Shown: positions 36,264 to 46,400 of the stretch, piece after piece
Layout of the letters: every line of letters starts with the position of its first letter
Position numbering within the stretch: position 1 is the stretch's first letter
DNA from: Berkiella_A sp050252335
Lineage (GTDB): Bacteria; Pseudomonadota; Gammaproteobacteria; Berkiellales; Berkiellaceae
Assembly: GCA_050252335.1 (NCBI GenBank)
Contig: JBFWLB010000002.1
Coordinates: 1 to 64,000 of the forward strand
DNA: 64,000 bases
Direction: 5' to 3'
Made by a program: the position numbers and the translations under genes
The notes under the pieces: generated by a model
Database searches by the model: none
What the model saw: the letters and a program-made list of their open reading frames with translations, nothing else
Told to the model about the DNA's origin: nothing

Positions 36264-36300
36264 GATGAGCACAGCGAATCAATTTTCTCACTTTTGTAAA
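36264..36300. repeat. Repeat family B, truncated copy
   Basis: GATGAGCACAGCGAATCA and then TTTTCTCACTTTTGTAAAG match the left end of the fuller copy at 36359 and then stop. Confidence 0.6.
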
Positions 36301-36358
36301 GCTGACTCTTAATCACATTTTTGATTACACGACAAAGTTACTTTTTAACAGAATTTCC

Positions 36359-36517
36359 GATGAGCGTAGCGAATCAGTTTTCTCACTTTCGTAAAGGGAG
36401 ACGCGCGTAGCGCAAGAGGGATTTAGTGGGAAAATCTTTGTTCGTGGCATAAATCCCCCTGGTGCTTCGCACCTTCCCACTTTACAAAGTGGGATTTTTA
36501 TTCGCTTTGCGAATATT
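36359..36517. repeat. Repeat family B, full copy
   Basis: Begins GATGAGCGTAGCGAATCA, contains GTAAAGGGAGACGCGCG and GCGCAAGAGGGATTTAG, then GGCATAAATCCCCCT, an inner palindrome CCCACTTTACAAAGTGGG, and ends TTCGCTTTGCGAA. It is matched by copies at 36558 and 52398. Confidence 0.75.
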
Positions 36518-36557
36518 AAGAATCAACTTATAGTGCACTAAACATATTTGTGTAGAA

Positions 36558-36690
36558 GAGACAGCTTTTGTAAAGGGAGAAAGCGCGCAGCGCAAGAGGG
36601 ATTTAGCTGTTTTGATTTTAATTTGTGGCATAAACCTATGCATTCCTCAGCTTACAAAATGGGTTCTTATTCGCTTCGCTCATACTAACT
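36558..36690. repeat. Repeat family B, diverged copy
   Basis: Shares TTTTGTAAAGGGAGA, GCGCAGCGCAAGAGGG, ATTTAGCTG, TGGCATAAACC and the TTCGCTTCGC end with the copy at 36359. The left end is missing. Confidence 0.65.
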
Positions 36691-36851
36691 AAAAAACCAC
36701 TATAAACGGTAATATTGACCTTTGAGTTTCCGCTTTAATTCTTGAATGCCAATATATACGTAGAAATCGCAGTTATTTATCTTAAAAATACGCTTTGCTT
36801 TGGTAAGCAATACTTGCTTACCAAAACATTCTTATGGAGAAAAATCACCCA

Positions 36852-37463
36852 TTATTTTTTAATTAAACCTTCTTCCTGCATCGCTTGCTTAACAGAAGGG
36901 CGCTCTTTTATTCTTGCAAAATAATTCGTTATTGCGCCAAAATTTTCCACCGGAATTTTTAAATGATGCGCCCATCTAAGAACTGTAAATAAATACGCAT
37001 CCAAGATAGTAAAGCGATTTGCAAAAAGATATTGTTTGCCCTCTAAAGATTGCTCTAATACCTTCAATCTATTGTTAATTTTTAGCTTGATCATTTCAAC
37101 ATAAGCCTCTGGTATTTGAGGCGCAAATAAAGAACCAAAATTCTTATGAATTTCAGAGCTAATAAAACTTAACCATTCAAGCATTTTATAATGCTCAAAA
37201 CTATTTAAATCAACAACCAATTGTGCTTCTGGGTGCTGATGCGCAATATACTGAAGAATAACCCCTACTTCTGTAAGTATTGCTTTATTTTCAAGCTCTA
37301 AAGCAGGCACATAGCCTTTCGGATTAACGAGGAAAAAATCTTTGCCTGATTCCGTTTTTTTACTTTGTAAATCTACTTTTTCCAAAGTATATTTTTCCCC
37401 ACATTCAGCAAGGATAATATGTGGAGCCAGTGAACATGCACCAGGAGAATAATAAAGTTTCAT
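36852..37463 (-). CDS. Glutathione S-transferase
   Basis: A 203-aa protein of the bacterial beta-class GST family. The thioredoxin-like N-terminal domain starts with KLYYSPGACSLAPHIIL, where Tyr and Cys10 are the usual glutathione-contact residues. NPKGYVPALEL carries the cis-Pro, and LTEVGVILQYIA the glutamate contact. The C-terminal helical domain holds the conserved FTILDAYLFTVLRW. AAGGAAG precedes the start. Likely cytoplasmic detoxification; substrate unknown. Confidence 0.94.
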   Translation of the reverse strand: MKLYYSPGACSLAPHIILAECGEKYTLEKVDLQSKKTESGKDFFLVNPKGYVPALELENKAILTEVGVILQYIAHQHPEAQLVVDLNSFEHYKMLEWLSFISSEIHKNFGSLFAPQIPEAYVEMIKLKINNRLKVLEQSLEGKQYLFANRFTILDAYLFTVLRWAHHLKIPVENFGAITNYFARIKERPSVKQAMQEEGLIKK

Positions 37464-37860
37464 GTATCTTCCTTAATTAAGTCGGCCAACAAAAACATTT
37501 GAAGCACTGAATCAATATCTATCGATATACACATATGAGTCAATTATTTAAGATGTAATTTACATACAATTATATGCATAGCATGTACACAATTTAGCAT
37601 ATTCACATGCATTATTCTCTGATCTTTTTTTCAATACAGTTCTATTTATACACTTTTATCGGCTTTTATATACCGGGCAAAGTATTCAGCTTTTGTTTTT
37701 TATAAAATATGCTACCATTATGAATAAATTTAATATTTATTAATTTTATGATTTGCATTTTTGAAAAAATCTTCATTTTAAATGACTATTTTAACAAATA
37801 GCGCACATATTTTTATCTTGTCATTTCTACAGTTTTATTTAGGACTTATTTGGGCGTCTT
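37464..37860. other. Non-coding spacer, 397 bases
   Basis: Very AT-rich spacer between divergent GST and MATE genes. No repeat, RNA gene or operator was recognised. Confidence 0.45.
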
Positions 37861-39255
37861 ATGACAACCGCTTCTCTATTACATGCAAAATTAAATAATA
37901 ATCATTTAGTTTCAAAAAAACATTTTGGTATTCGACAACTATTTTTATTATGTTTACCATTAATGGCCACAGAATTATCCTCTGCTTTAATGATTTTTTT
38001 AGATAGAGTTTTCTTAGCACAATATGATACACAAGCCATGGTTGCTGCAACTACTGCAGCTAATATCTTTTTTATTTTTCAAATTGGTTCAGTATCCATC
38101 GCAATGGTTGGCGAAGTTTTTGTTGGCCAATACAATGGTGCTAAGCAATATAAACAATTAGGCTCACCCGTCTGGCAAATGATATGGTTTTCATTATTAT
38201 TTGGCTGTGTCATGATTCCGATTGGTATATGGGGCGGTCAATATATATTTACAACGTCAATTGCAGAACATGCCATCCCTTATTTTACTTGGATTATGAT
38301 TTTTGGACCTTTGTTTCCGCTGTGTGCTTCCCTTTCTACTTTTTATTTGGGCAGAGGTGATTTCAAAACACTATTTATTGCTTTTTTTATTGGCAACTTA
38401 GCAAATGTTCCACTTTCTTATTTATTTATCTTTGGCATAGAAGGGATCGTGCAAGGACATGGCACACAAGGTGCAGCTATCTCTACTGGCGTTGCAAATA
38501 TCATTATCTTTTCTATCCTCTTAAAAGATTTTATCAAGCCGGCTTATCGAAAAATGTACGGGACCCATCAATGGATGTTTAGCAAAGTACTGTTTCAAAA
38601 GTCAATTAAAATTGGGTTACCCAACGCACTGGGTCATCTATCAGCAACAACAGCTTGGGCACTCAATTTAATTTTTCTAAGTAAACTAAGCTTTGAACAT
38701 GTGACTCTGGCATCTATTGCTTTATCTATATGGATGCTTTCTTATTTTGTAACAGATTGCTTGCAAAAAAGTACAACTGCCGTAGCAGCAAATTATATCG
38801 GCGCAAATCATCGCGAAAAATTACCTGAAATTTTAAAAGCAGGACTCAAAATATTTGCCATTTTTATGATTATTCTAGCAATCCCCTTAATGGTCTTACC
38901 TAAGTTATGGATCAGTCTTTTTCTGCCGGAGAATACACAAAACAGCGTAAATCTTATAAATTTGGTGCAAAGTAGTTTGCTTTGGTTATGGATAGCTATC
39001 TTTTTTGATGGTATGGTCTGGGTCGTAGATGGTATTTTAACAGCGATTGGTGATACTAAATTTATTTTTTATATGAATGCCATTGGCACCTGGATATTCT
39101 TTTTGCTCCCTGTCTATCTATTTGTATATGTCAATGAAGGTGCTCCTATACTAACCATCCAAATTTCTACAATTTTTTGTTGCGCACTCTTTATTTGCTA
39201 CTATTTAAGATTTTTATACAATGAACGACATAAACGCGTTTATATTCAGCTATAA
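37861..39255 (+). CDS. MATE-family multidrug exporter
   Basis: A 464-aa inner-membrane protein with about twelve hydrophobic helices arranged as two similar halves. The first helix region LPLMATELSSALMIFLDRVF is typical of the MATE family (NorM/DinF type), as are FGPLFPLCASLSTFYLGRGD and the second-half KIGLPNALGHLS. Members export cationic drugs using a sodium or proton gradient. Length is normal. No regulator is adjacent. Confidence 0.93.
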   Translation: MTTASLLHAKLNNNHLVSKKHFGIRQLFLLCLPLMATELSSALMIFLDRVFLAQYDTQAMVAATTAANIFFIFQIGSVSIAMVGEVFVGQYNGAKQYKQLGSPVWQMIWFSLLFGCVMIPIGIWGGQYIFTTSIAEHAIPYFTWIMIFGPLFPLCASLSTFYLGRGDFKTLFIAFFIGNLANVPLSYLFIFGIEGIVQGHGTQGAAISTGVANIIIFSILLKDFIKPAYRKMYGTHQWMFSKVLFQKSIKIGLPNALGHLSATTAWALNLIFLSKLSFEHVTLASIALSIWMLSYFVTDCLQKSTTAVAANYIGANHREKLPEILKAGLKIFAIFMIILAIPLMVLPKLWISLFLPENTQNSVNLINLVQSSLLWLWIAIFFDGMVWVVDGILTAIGDTKFIFYMNAIGTWIFFLLPVYLFVYVNEGAPILTIQISTIFCCALFICYYLRFLYNERHKRVYIQL

Positions 39256-39310
39256 TTCGGCTACTATAATTCTTTAAATTAGCTGGCATCTTCAAAACGG
39301 AATATTTGAT

Positions 39311-40030
39311 ATGAAAATCACCAAAGCCATCGATCTGTTTAAAAAATCAGCGGCCCATTTTGCAGTCATTACTTTATTACTATTTCCCTTCTTTGTCTCG
39401 GCAGCAATTACACCAGATATGATTACCATCATTAGCCCAAGTTTGCTAGGAAACTCATCCCCTAAAGAAATTGCTGAACTTAAACAAACCATTATCACTC
39501 GTGAAACAGAAATATTTGAAACACAAGATCTATTGAAAATAGAGCACCCAGTACTGGTAGAATTTTTTGACTATACTTGCGGTCACTGCAAACAAATGGC
39601 CAAAAGACTCAGCTCTTTTACGGCGAAACACCCTAATATACAAATTATCTACAAAGAATTCCCCATTCGAGGTGATCAAGCAAGATATGCAGCAAGAGCA
39701 GCAATAGCGAGCAAACAGCAAAATCAATATGTTGGCTATCATCGTGCATTAATGTATTACAACGATCTCACAAATAGTGCTGTTATTCATCAAGCTGAAA
39801 AACTAAAACTAGATATTAAACAATTAAAACGTGATATGGAATCCAAAGAAACCTATCAAATCATCTCTAATAATTATGCACTTGCCAAAGCCCTTAAAAT
39901 CTCTGGCACACCTACTTTCGTTATCTATGGCATAGATCTGAATAAAAAACCACATATTTACTATGTTCAAGGTTCTTTAGAAAGAACAGAATTGAAACGA
40001 TTTTTATATGGCATCATCCCACAAAAATAA
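39311..40030 (+). CDS. DsbA-like periplasmic thiol oxidoreductase
   Basis: A 239-aa exported protein. Residues 18-34 are a hydrophobic signal segment ending in FVSAAI. The thioredoxin-fold strand VLVEFFDYTCGHCKQMAKRL contains the redox pair CGHC. The cis-Pro loop is SGTPTFVIYG. It is similar in layout to Com1 of Coxiella and to DsbA/ScsC-like proteins with about 70 extra N-terminal residues that could form a dimerisation stalk. It probably makes or shuffles disulfides in secreted proteins. Confidence 0.9.
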   Translation: MKITKAIDLFKKSAAHFAVITLLLFPFFVSAAITPDMITIISPSLLGNSSPKEIAELKQTIITRETEIFETQDLLKIEHPVLVEFFDYTCGHCKQMAKRLSSFTAKHPNIQIIYKEFPIRGDQARYAARAAIASKQQNQYVGYHRALMYYNDLTNSAVIHQAEKLKLDIKQLKRDMESKETYQIISNNYALAKALKISGTPTFVIYGIDLNKKPHIYYVQGSLERTELKRFLYGIIPQK

Positions 40031-40093
40031 GAATCAACTCTGATTTATCAAAATTAAGCAAAGGCTAGGGAGTTTTTAAAAGAAGTTAAACAA

Positions 40094-40327
40094 CTAAAGA
40101 CGAAGATCAATCTCACCAGTCTTCTCTTTAGTTGTATAGCCCAGTTTATCATCAGCTACTTTGGTCGCACTCAGAATGAGCCCTGTAGCTAAACCGCATA
40201 CTAGCCAAATAGGATCACCTTTCCATAAGCTCAATAGACCACCCCACACCGTCGTGCTGATGGTAATGTCAAACATACTATAACCACCAGCAACACTTTT
40301 TACTTCATCATCAGATAAAACCTGCAT
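40094..40327 (-). CDS. Small peptide with double-glycine leader, bacteriocin-like
   Basis: A 77-aa protein. The first 16 residues, MQVLSDDEVKSVAGGY, match the class II bacteriocin/microcin leader form: LSxxEVxxVxGG with the cleavage site after the Gly-Gly. The 62-residue mature part has an amphipathic stretch and one hydrophobic helix (PIWLVCGLATGLILSA). AAGGAG lies 9 bases before the ATG. The gene follows the carrier/ligase/acyltransferase fusion by 29 bases on the same strand. GG leaders are cut by C39-type ABC exporters; none lies beside it, though a C39-like peptidase is at 60304. Activity is unknown. Confidence 0.75.
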   Translation of the reverse strand: MQVLSDDEVKSVAGGYSMFDITISTTVWGGLLSLWKGDPIWLVCGLATGLILSATKVADDKLGYTTKEKTGEIDLRL

Positions 40328-40356
40328 CTGAACAAACTCCTTGGTACTACTTTATT

Positions 40357-43164
40357 TTACATCTCAATACTAGATTCACCACAGTGGCTAACAATAAAGG
40401 CTCTTGCCTGAGATTGCAACCGTGTCATTTCCTGCCATGAATTTTCATTCGGGTAAAGAAGTTCTCCAGCTGTAACCTGAATAGTATTAGGCTTTAATAG
40501 CCATTCTTGAGAGCGTAAGACCTCTCTTGTCCCTGACAAGGCGACCGGTAATACAGGCAAATTATTCTGTGTTGCAATTTTAAAGGCACCAGATTTAAAA
40601 GCCCTCAATCCTTTAGCTGCAATAAACGTTCCTTCAGGAAATACAGCTAATGAACGACCATGTTTTAAAGAGTCTATAATGTTTTTTGTATCTTCAATAT
40701 TTTTCTGGAAGTCTTCTCTATCAACCCCAAAATGCTGATGCTTTAGCATCAAGCTCTTTAACAAAGGCGCTTTAAATACACCTTTTTTAACAATGAACGA
40801 AAAATTATCCGGCAATATAGAATATAAAATGAGACCATCAATATAACTAGCGTGATTCGCAACCAATACTTTTGCAACATCATTTTTAAGTGACTGATAG
40901 GGATCAATAATCTTAATTTTAATGCAAGCGAGTTTTAAGAGTATTTTTGCGCCTATTCTTGCAATGCCTCTGCTTTTGACAGGTGACAAGGTCATGACCA
41001 TGAACCAAACAGGGAAAATGACTATAATAGATATTATCCAGACATAACATGTATATAGAAATTGGAAAACAGTGCTTAATTTATTTACACCTTTAGAGAA
41101 GCACCCTTTTAGAAAAATTTTAGTAATTTGAAGCCATAAAGGCAGATTCCATTTTGTGAGGCTTCCTGACTCGTACATCATTTTGCATTGCGATCGTTGC
41201 AATTTTCCACTGGATGTTTTTGGAATTGTATTGGGCGAAACAATTTTAATCTCATCCGGTGGTATCCCTATAGCAAGGGTTACACGCTCAACAATGGCTT
41301 GGATCATTTTGGATTGCACATCTTTACTATGCTCTCGAGATTCTGCAACAATAATTAACTTTTCTGTACCTAATCTACTATCAACAACCCCAAAAGCAAC
41401 CACAGCCCCCTTACGCACTCCATTGACTTGACCGGTGACATCCTCAATTACTTCCGGAAATAAATTGCGCCCTGCTTTTATAATAATGTCTTTCTTTCTA
41501 CCTGTGATATAAATTTCACCCTCAGCAAAATAGCCAAAATCACCTGTCTCACACCAACCTTCTTTAAATATTGCCTGTGTGGCTTCAATATTATTGTAAT
41601 ATCCTTGCATGGTTGATGGGCCTTTAAACTGAATAGAGCCAATCATACGCTCCGGTAGTTCCTGATTTTGCTCATTAACAATTCTAACTTCATGTTCAGG
41701 TATAGGCTGACCACAACAAACAAATTTTAAATGCTTTCTTGACTCATCAGTTACTGCTCTTGCAATACGCTGCCTTTCATAATCCATCAAATCAATGCGA
41801 TCTATCTTCGGTGCCCTCTCAATGGGAGGAAAACACAAAGCAACTGTACTTTCCGCAAGTCCGTATACAGGGAAAAAAGTTTCGGGCTTGAAGCCATAAG
41901 GTTGGAATTTTTTGATAAATCCTTCCACTGTTCTCGGATTCACCGCTTCTGCGCCATTAAGTGATAATCGCCAGGTACTTAAATCCAGCCCTTCAATGTC
42001 TTTTTCTTTTATACGTTTAATGCAAAGCTCATAAGCAAAATTAGGTGCAGCCGAAATAGTGCCACGATGATAGTGTATAGCCCATAACCAACGTTCTGGT
42101 CGGGATAAGAAACTTAAAGGCGACATAATCACTAAAGGACAAGCATGATACAAACTGCCAAACCAGCAACCAATAAGCCCCATGTCATGATACAGCGGTA
42201 ACCAACTTACAACCACTTCGTTAGAACGAACATCAATAGCACGTCCTGCGCATTCAATATTAGAAAGCAAATTTCGATGGCTTAACAATACCCCCTTAGG
42301 AACATTGGTACTCCCGGAAGTAAACTGAATTAATGCAGGGTGATCTTCTTTCACTTTTTGAATAGGTGCTTTTTTGTTGGGCACAATCAATTTTTCATAG
42401 GTTGTGACTGTTTTAAGCGAATGAATAAACGCGCTCAATAATTCGCTTAACTTTTCAGCGCGATCAAAAGTAATTAAAACACTTACTTCTGCTTTTTTAA
42501 GTATTTTTTCTTCTCTTAATGCATACTCTTCAATTTTATCTGGTCTAAACGGCGGATAAATAGGAACCGGCACAGCCCCTAATAATTGCACGCCCATAAA
42601 GCAATAAAAAAAAGCTTCTGAGGTCGGCAACATAATGGCAACCGTGTCATGAGAACGAATGCCTAAAGCATATAAACCATTTGCAACTTTTTGAGCATTT
42701 TCTAAAAGGAGCTTAAAGGTGATAATCTTCTCTGTCCCTTTTTCGTCTTGATAATAAATATGGGGGCGTTGCGGTTCACGCTTTGCCCAATATAAAAGAA
42801 GTTCAACAAGACTTTGAGAAGATTCTGCCGAAAAATGCGTGGCATTAGGAGCGCTTTGAATAATATCTGATTTAAAGCTCGTTTCAGAATGACCGACTTT
42901 TAATGCTTCCAAGATATCATTCACAGTCATTGCTTGCGCCAGCAATTCATCCGAAAGATAAAGTTGAAAATGGTCTTCAATCTCATGGAACAATTCAACT
43001 TTAGCAATACTATCAATGCCAAGATCTTTATCTAAATTTGAGTGTATGCTAACCGCCAAAGCAGAACGATTACGCTCAAGCTTGATTAAAAATGATTTAA
43101 TAACAGAAAGAAGTTTTTCTTCTAAATTATAATTACTTCTAGCATCAGGTATATTTTTGCTCAA
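40357..43164 (-). CDS. Acyl carrier / fatty acyl-AMP ligase / LPLAT acyltransferase fusion
   Basis: A 935-aa multidomain protein. Residues about 10-90 are an acyl carrier domain with the phosphopantetheine site LGIDSIAKVE (S52). Residues about 115-665 are an acyl-AMP ligase: FTSGSTNVPKG (281-291), YGLAEST (434-440), TGDFGYF, and the catalytic lysine in PKTSSGKLQR (K653). A hydrophobic helix follows at 703-725, then a PlsC-type acyltransferase with NHASYID (770-776, H771 and D776) and FPEGTF (842-847). All active sites are present. It starts at TTG with AGGGAG 6 bases before. The domain set implies loading a fatty acid on its own carrier and passing it to a membrane acceptor. It is followed by the GG-leader peptide gene. 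Confidence 0.93.
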   Translation of the reverse strand: MSKNIPDARSNYNLEEKLLSVIKSFLIKLERNRSALAVSIHSNLDKDLGIDSIAKVELFHEIEDHFQLYLSDELLAQAMTVNDILEALKVGHSETSFKSDIIQSAPNATHFSAESSQSLVELLLYWAKREPQRPHIYYQDEKGTEKIITFKLLLENAQKVANGLYALGIRSHDTVAIMLPTSEAFFYCFMGVQLLGAVPVPIYPPFRPDKIEEYALREEKILKKAEVSVLITFDRAEKLSELLSAFIHSLKTVTTYEKLIVPNKKAPIQKVKEDHPALIQFTSGSTNVPKGVLLSHRNLLSNIECAGRAIDVRSNEVVVSWLPLYHDMGLIGCWFGSLYHACPLVIMSPLSFLSRPERWLWAIHYHRGTISAAPNFAYELCIKRIKEKDIEGLDLSTWRLSLNGAEAVNPRTVEGFIKKFQPYGFKPETFFPVYGLAESTVALCFPPIERAPKIDRIDLMDYERQRIARAVTDESRKHLKFVCCGQPIPEHEVRIVNEQNQELPERMIGSIQFKGPSTMQGYYNNIEATQAIFKEGWCETGDFGYFAEGEIYITGRKKDIIIKAGRNLFPEVIEDVTGQVNGVRKGAVVAFGVVDSRLGTEKLIIVAESREHSKDVQSKMIQAIVERVTLAIGIPPDEIKIVSPNTIPKTSSGKLQRSQCKMMYESGSLTKWNLPLWLQITKIFLKGCFSKGVNKLSTVFQFLYTCYVWIISIIVIFPVWFMVMTLSPVKSRGIARIGAKILLKLACIKIKIIDPYQSLKNDVAKVLVANHASYIDGLILYSILPDNFSFIVKKGVFKAPLLKSLMLKHQHFGVDREDFQKNIEDTKNIIDSLKHGRSLAVFPEGTFIAAKGLRAFKSGAFKIATQNNLPVLPVALSGTREVLRSQEWLLKPNTIQVTAGELLYPNENSWQEMTRLQSQARAFIVSHCGESSIEM

Positions 43165-43467
43165 GACCGCTCCCTAGCTTATGTCAAATATCTCTATTAA
43201 TACATTCTTCAACAACTTCAATACACTCTTTAAAATTAGAATTACCCTTTTTAGGAAGATAAGAAGGATGGTAACGCTGCTGTACACAACAGATAAAATT
43301 ATAAATATTATTAGCTTGAGGGTACACCTATTTAAGCGAGGCTCCAACACTGAGAGTCAAACCAAAAAAGTTGGTTGACCAAATGCTTGAGTCTTACCAA
43401 AGTACAATTTTTTCTTGCTTATTTTTAATCACAATGGAGATAAGTAATCTAAAGGCAAGAGACTAAA
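43165..43467. other. Non-coding spacer, 303 bases
   Basis: Spacer between divergent genes, AT-rich. A 65-codon open frame at 43181-43378 has no ribosome binding site and an Ile/Asn/Phe-rich composition like noncoding DNA, so it is not called. Confidence 0.5.
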
Positions 43468-46400
43468 ATGGTAACAACTTCTGAAAACAGTACTAACACA
43501 AAAATATCATCTGAAGAAAGAAGCAATGACCTCATCCATAAAAAGGCACATCAGTCCCTCGATCTCATGCCAAACAGTGTAGATAAACCTGATGCTGAAC
43601 TGAACAAACCTCTAGATCTTATGCAAGAGGCAGACGACGAAACCTTAGAAAATACACCACCGGATGATGCTCCTGATGAATCTATTCATTCGTTTGCTGC
43701 ATTAAATGTTGTCAATCAAGGTACCGTTCAAGAACTACCTGGTGATGGCTACAGCGCCAGTTGGGGAGATGTGAATTCTGTTGAACGGAATTTAGGGCTT
43801 CAGGGTAACTTATTTAGCTCATTAGAAGATAGAAAAGACAAGCAAGATATTTCATCCTTTAATGGATTTATACCATTCCCCTCTCCAGAAAATTATTTCC
43901 CAGTGGCACCTGATATTAATTTTTTTCGGCCTGAATCCTTTCTTCGAACCTCAAGCTCTACAACACTTGAAGGTAATGTATTTGACCAAGGCGCTAATGC
44001 CGGTCAAGATGGGCTGAGCGGTATTGATGTCAATGGAGACGCTCAAGGATATCAAAAAAGCTTCATTCCTGGTGGCATTATCATTACGACACCAGAAGGT
44101 AATACACTAACCCTTTATACACAAGATCAACCTATTTTAAACATCCGTATAGGAGATTATGTGTATACGCTGAATAGTCCCATCACACATGCATCGAGCG
44201 CTCTTGAGGTGATGGATATCATCCATCCTGATACAGGAGAACCTATACAAATTTTCATAGAACCCTTCACATACACCATTATTGATAGCAATGGCGATAG
44301 CGTCACGGGTAAAATTGTCGCACAGATCATCGATGATGCGCCTTCAGCGATCGATTTGGCACCAGCCCCAATTGATGAATCCAATATTTCAAGCGCCGAT
44401 TCTCTTCCCGGTGGCACAAACCAAGCTACAGTGAGTGCAGAAATCTCTGGTTCTTTAATTGATTTTGTTGGTAATTACTTTGGTGCAGACGGGGGATTAG
44501 TAACACGAGTCTCTATTGAAAATGAAATCAGCAATGTCACTGCAAATGGAGTCATCACTGTCACGACGCGTGAAGGGAATGTGTTAGTGGTTAATCAAGC
44601 AACCGGCGCATATACTTACACGCTCAGCAATCCAATTAATAATAACAATCATCAGAATGCTTCTGGTGATGAAGCCTTAGAGGTGTTTGACTTTGAATTG
44701 ACTGATAATGACCAAGACGTAGTCGTTGCTAATTTGACGATTACTGTGATGGATGATGTGCCTGTTGCCACAGATATTGAGGTTGGGAGCCTAGATGAAT
44801 CCAATTTAGGCAATGGAATCAACCCTGGCACAGATCCATTGACTTTAACCGGTTTTCTGATTGATGGTATAGACAATCAATTTGGAGCCGATGGTGGTGA
44901 AGTGACGATGGTCGAAATAGATGGGGGTAACACCGATTATTCTGATCCCGATGTTATCATCACAACCACTGCAGAAGGTAATACACTCAGTGTTAATCGC
45001 TTCACAGGTGCCTACACGTACACACTGCTTCAACCCATTGACCACGTTAACGGTAATGATGTACTTGAAGTATTTCGTTATCAATTTACAGATGAAGATG
45101 GAGATCAGGCTAATGCAGAATTAACGGTAACAATTGCAGATGATGCCCCTGTTGCTGCAAACGTTCTAGTTCAAGATCTTTATGAAAATAATCTTGCAGA
45201 TGGTACTAATCCAGATGCCAATCAATTAACACGTACAGGCGTTATCATGGATGGCACGAATAATAAATTTGGTGCAGATGGCGGCGTTGTCTCTAGCGTC
45301 ACCATCGCTGGCCAAACCAGCAATACGATAGTAAACGGCATGATTATCGTTTTAACCGCTGAAGGAAACCGATTAGAGGTCAACCAAGCAACGGGTGAAT
45401 ATACTTACTATCTTAATAGTGCCGTTGACCATGACCCAACTCAAAATACTGCAACTGATACCTTTGTCTTTACCTTAACGGATGGTGATGGTAGTACTGC
45501 TAGTGCAAACTTAGTAGTAAATATTATCGATGATATGCCAGAGGCCAATGATATAAATGGTGGTACATTCAACCAAGGGAATTTACCGGGTGGCTCGGAT
45601 CCAAGTGGTACCGTATTACAACAAAGCGGATCTTTATTTAACGACCACCCCAATAATGCGCTCGGGGCTGATGGTTCTGTGGTAAACAGTATCACCTATC
45701 GTGGAAATGAACACCCCGCTGTAAACGGAACCATTATCGTTACCACTACTGAAGGGAATGTATTAACTGTTAATGCTAATAATGGCCAATATACTTATAC
45801 CTTCACTAATCCTGTGGATCATGAGAATCATCCTGAGACAAATGGAGATGGTTTTGCTATTGACCGTTTCACCTATGAACTGAGAGACTCAGATGGCGAC
45901 ACGGCATCTGCTGATTTAACGATATTGATTGAACCAGATGTCATCCCTCCTGTTGCTACCCCAGATACGTTTGAGTTTGAGGCAGAATTAGGAAAAATCA
46001 ACTTGGTTTTAGCCTTAGATTATTCGGGCTCAATGATAGGCACGCCCATAGCAGCATTAAAAGCGTTTGTGGCTGGTTCAGGAGGATTAATTGATACCTA
46101 TGCATCACTTTCTAACGAAATAACTATAACCGTTATACTCTTTAATGGCGCTATTGTAGGCCAGCTAACGTCTGATGATATCGACGACGTAAAAGATCTT
46201 ATAAACGGATTCGGAGCAGGCGGGGGTACTAATTTCAACTTCCCTATGCAAGCAGCTTATACTGCTCTTACAAATGCCCCGGATGATGCTAAAAATATCT
46301 TTTATTTTGTTACTGATGGCCAAGGCACCTCTCCATCCGATGCGTTTTATAATACACAATGGTATCCATTGCTTGATGACAAAGACATTGATTCTATAGC

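Larger units (their letters stand above)
36043..36851. other. Repeat-rich intergenic region, 809 bases
   Basis: No gene is seen. It holds one copy of repeat family A and two to three copies of repeat family B, listed separately. The last 150 bases are AT-rich and hold a small open frame that is not convincing. Confidence 0.6.

Noticed and set aside
36742..36924. 60-codon plus-strand frame running into the GST gene
   Set aside because: It overlaps the 3' end of a confident gene and has no ribosome binding site.
40094..40327. Idea that the C39-like peptidase at 60304 matures the GG-leader peptide
   Set aside because: It is 20 kb away, lacks the ABC exporter part, and belongs to another tight operon; there is no sequence link.
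43181..43378. 65-codon open frame before the adhesin gene
   Set aside because: No ribosome binding site and a composition rich in Ile, Asn and Phe as expected from noncoding AT-rich DNA.
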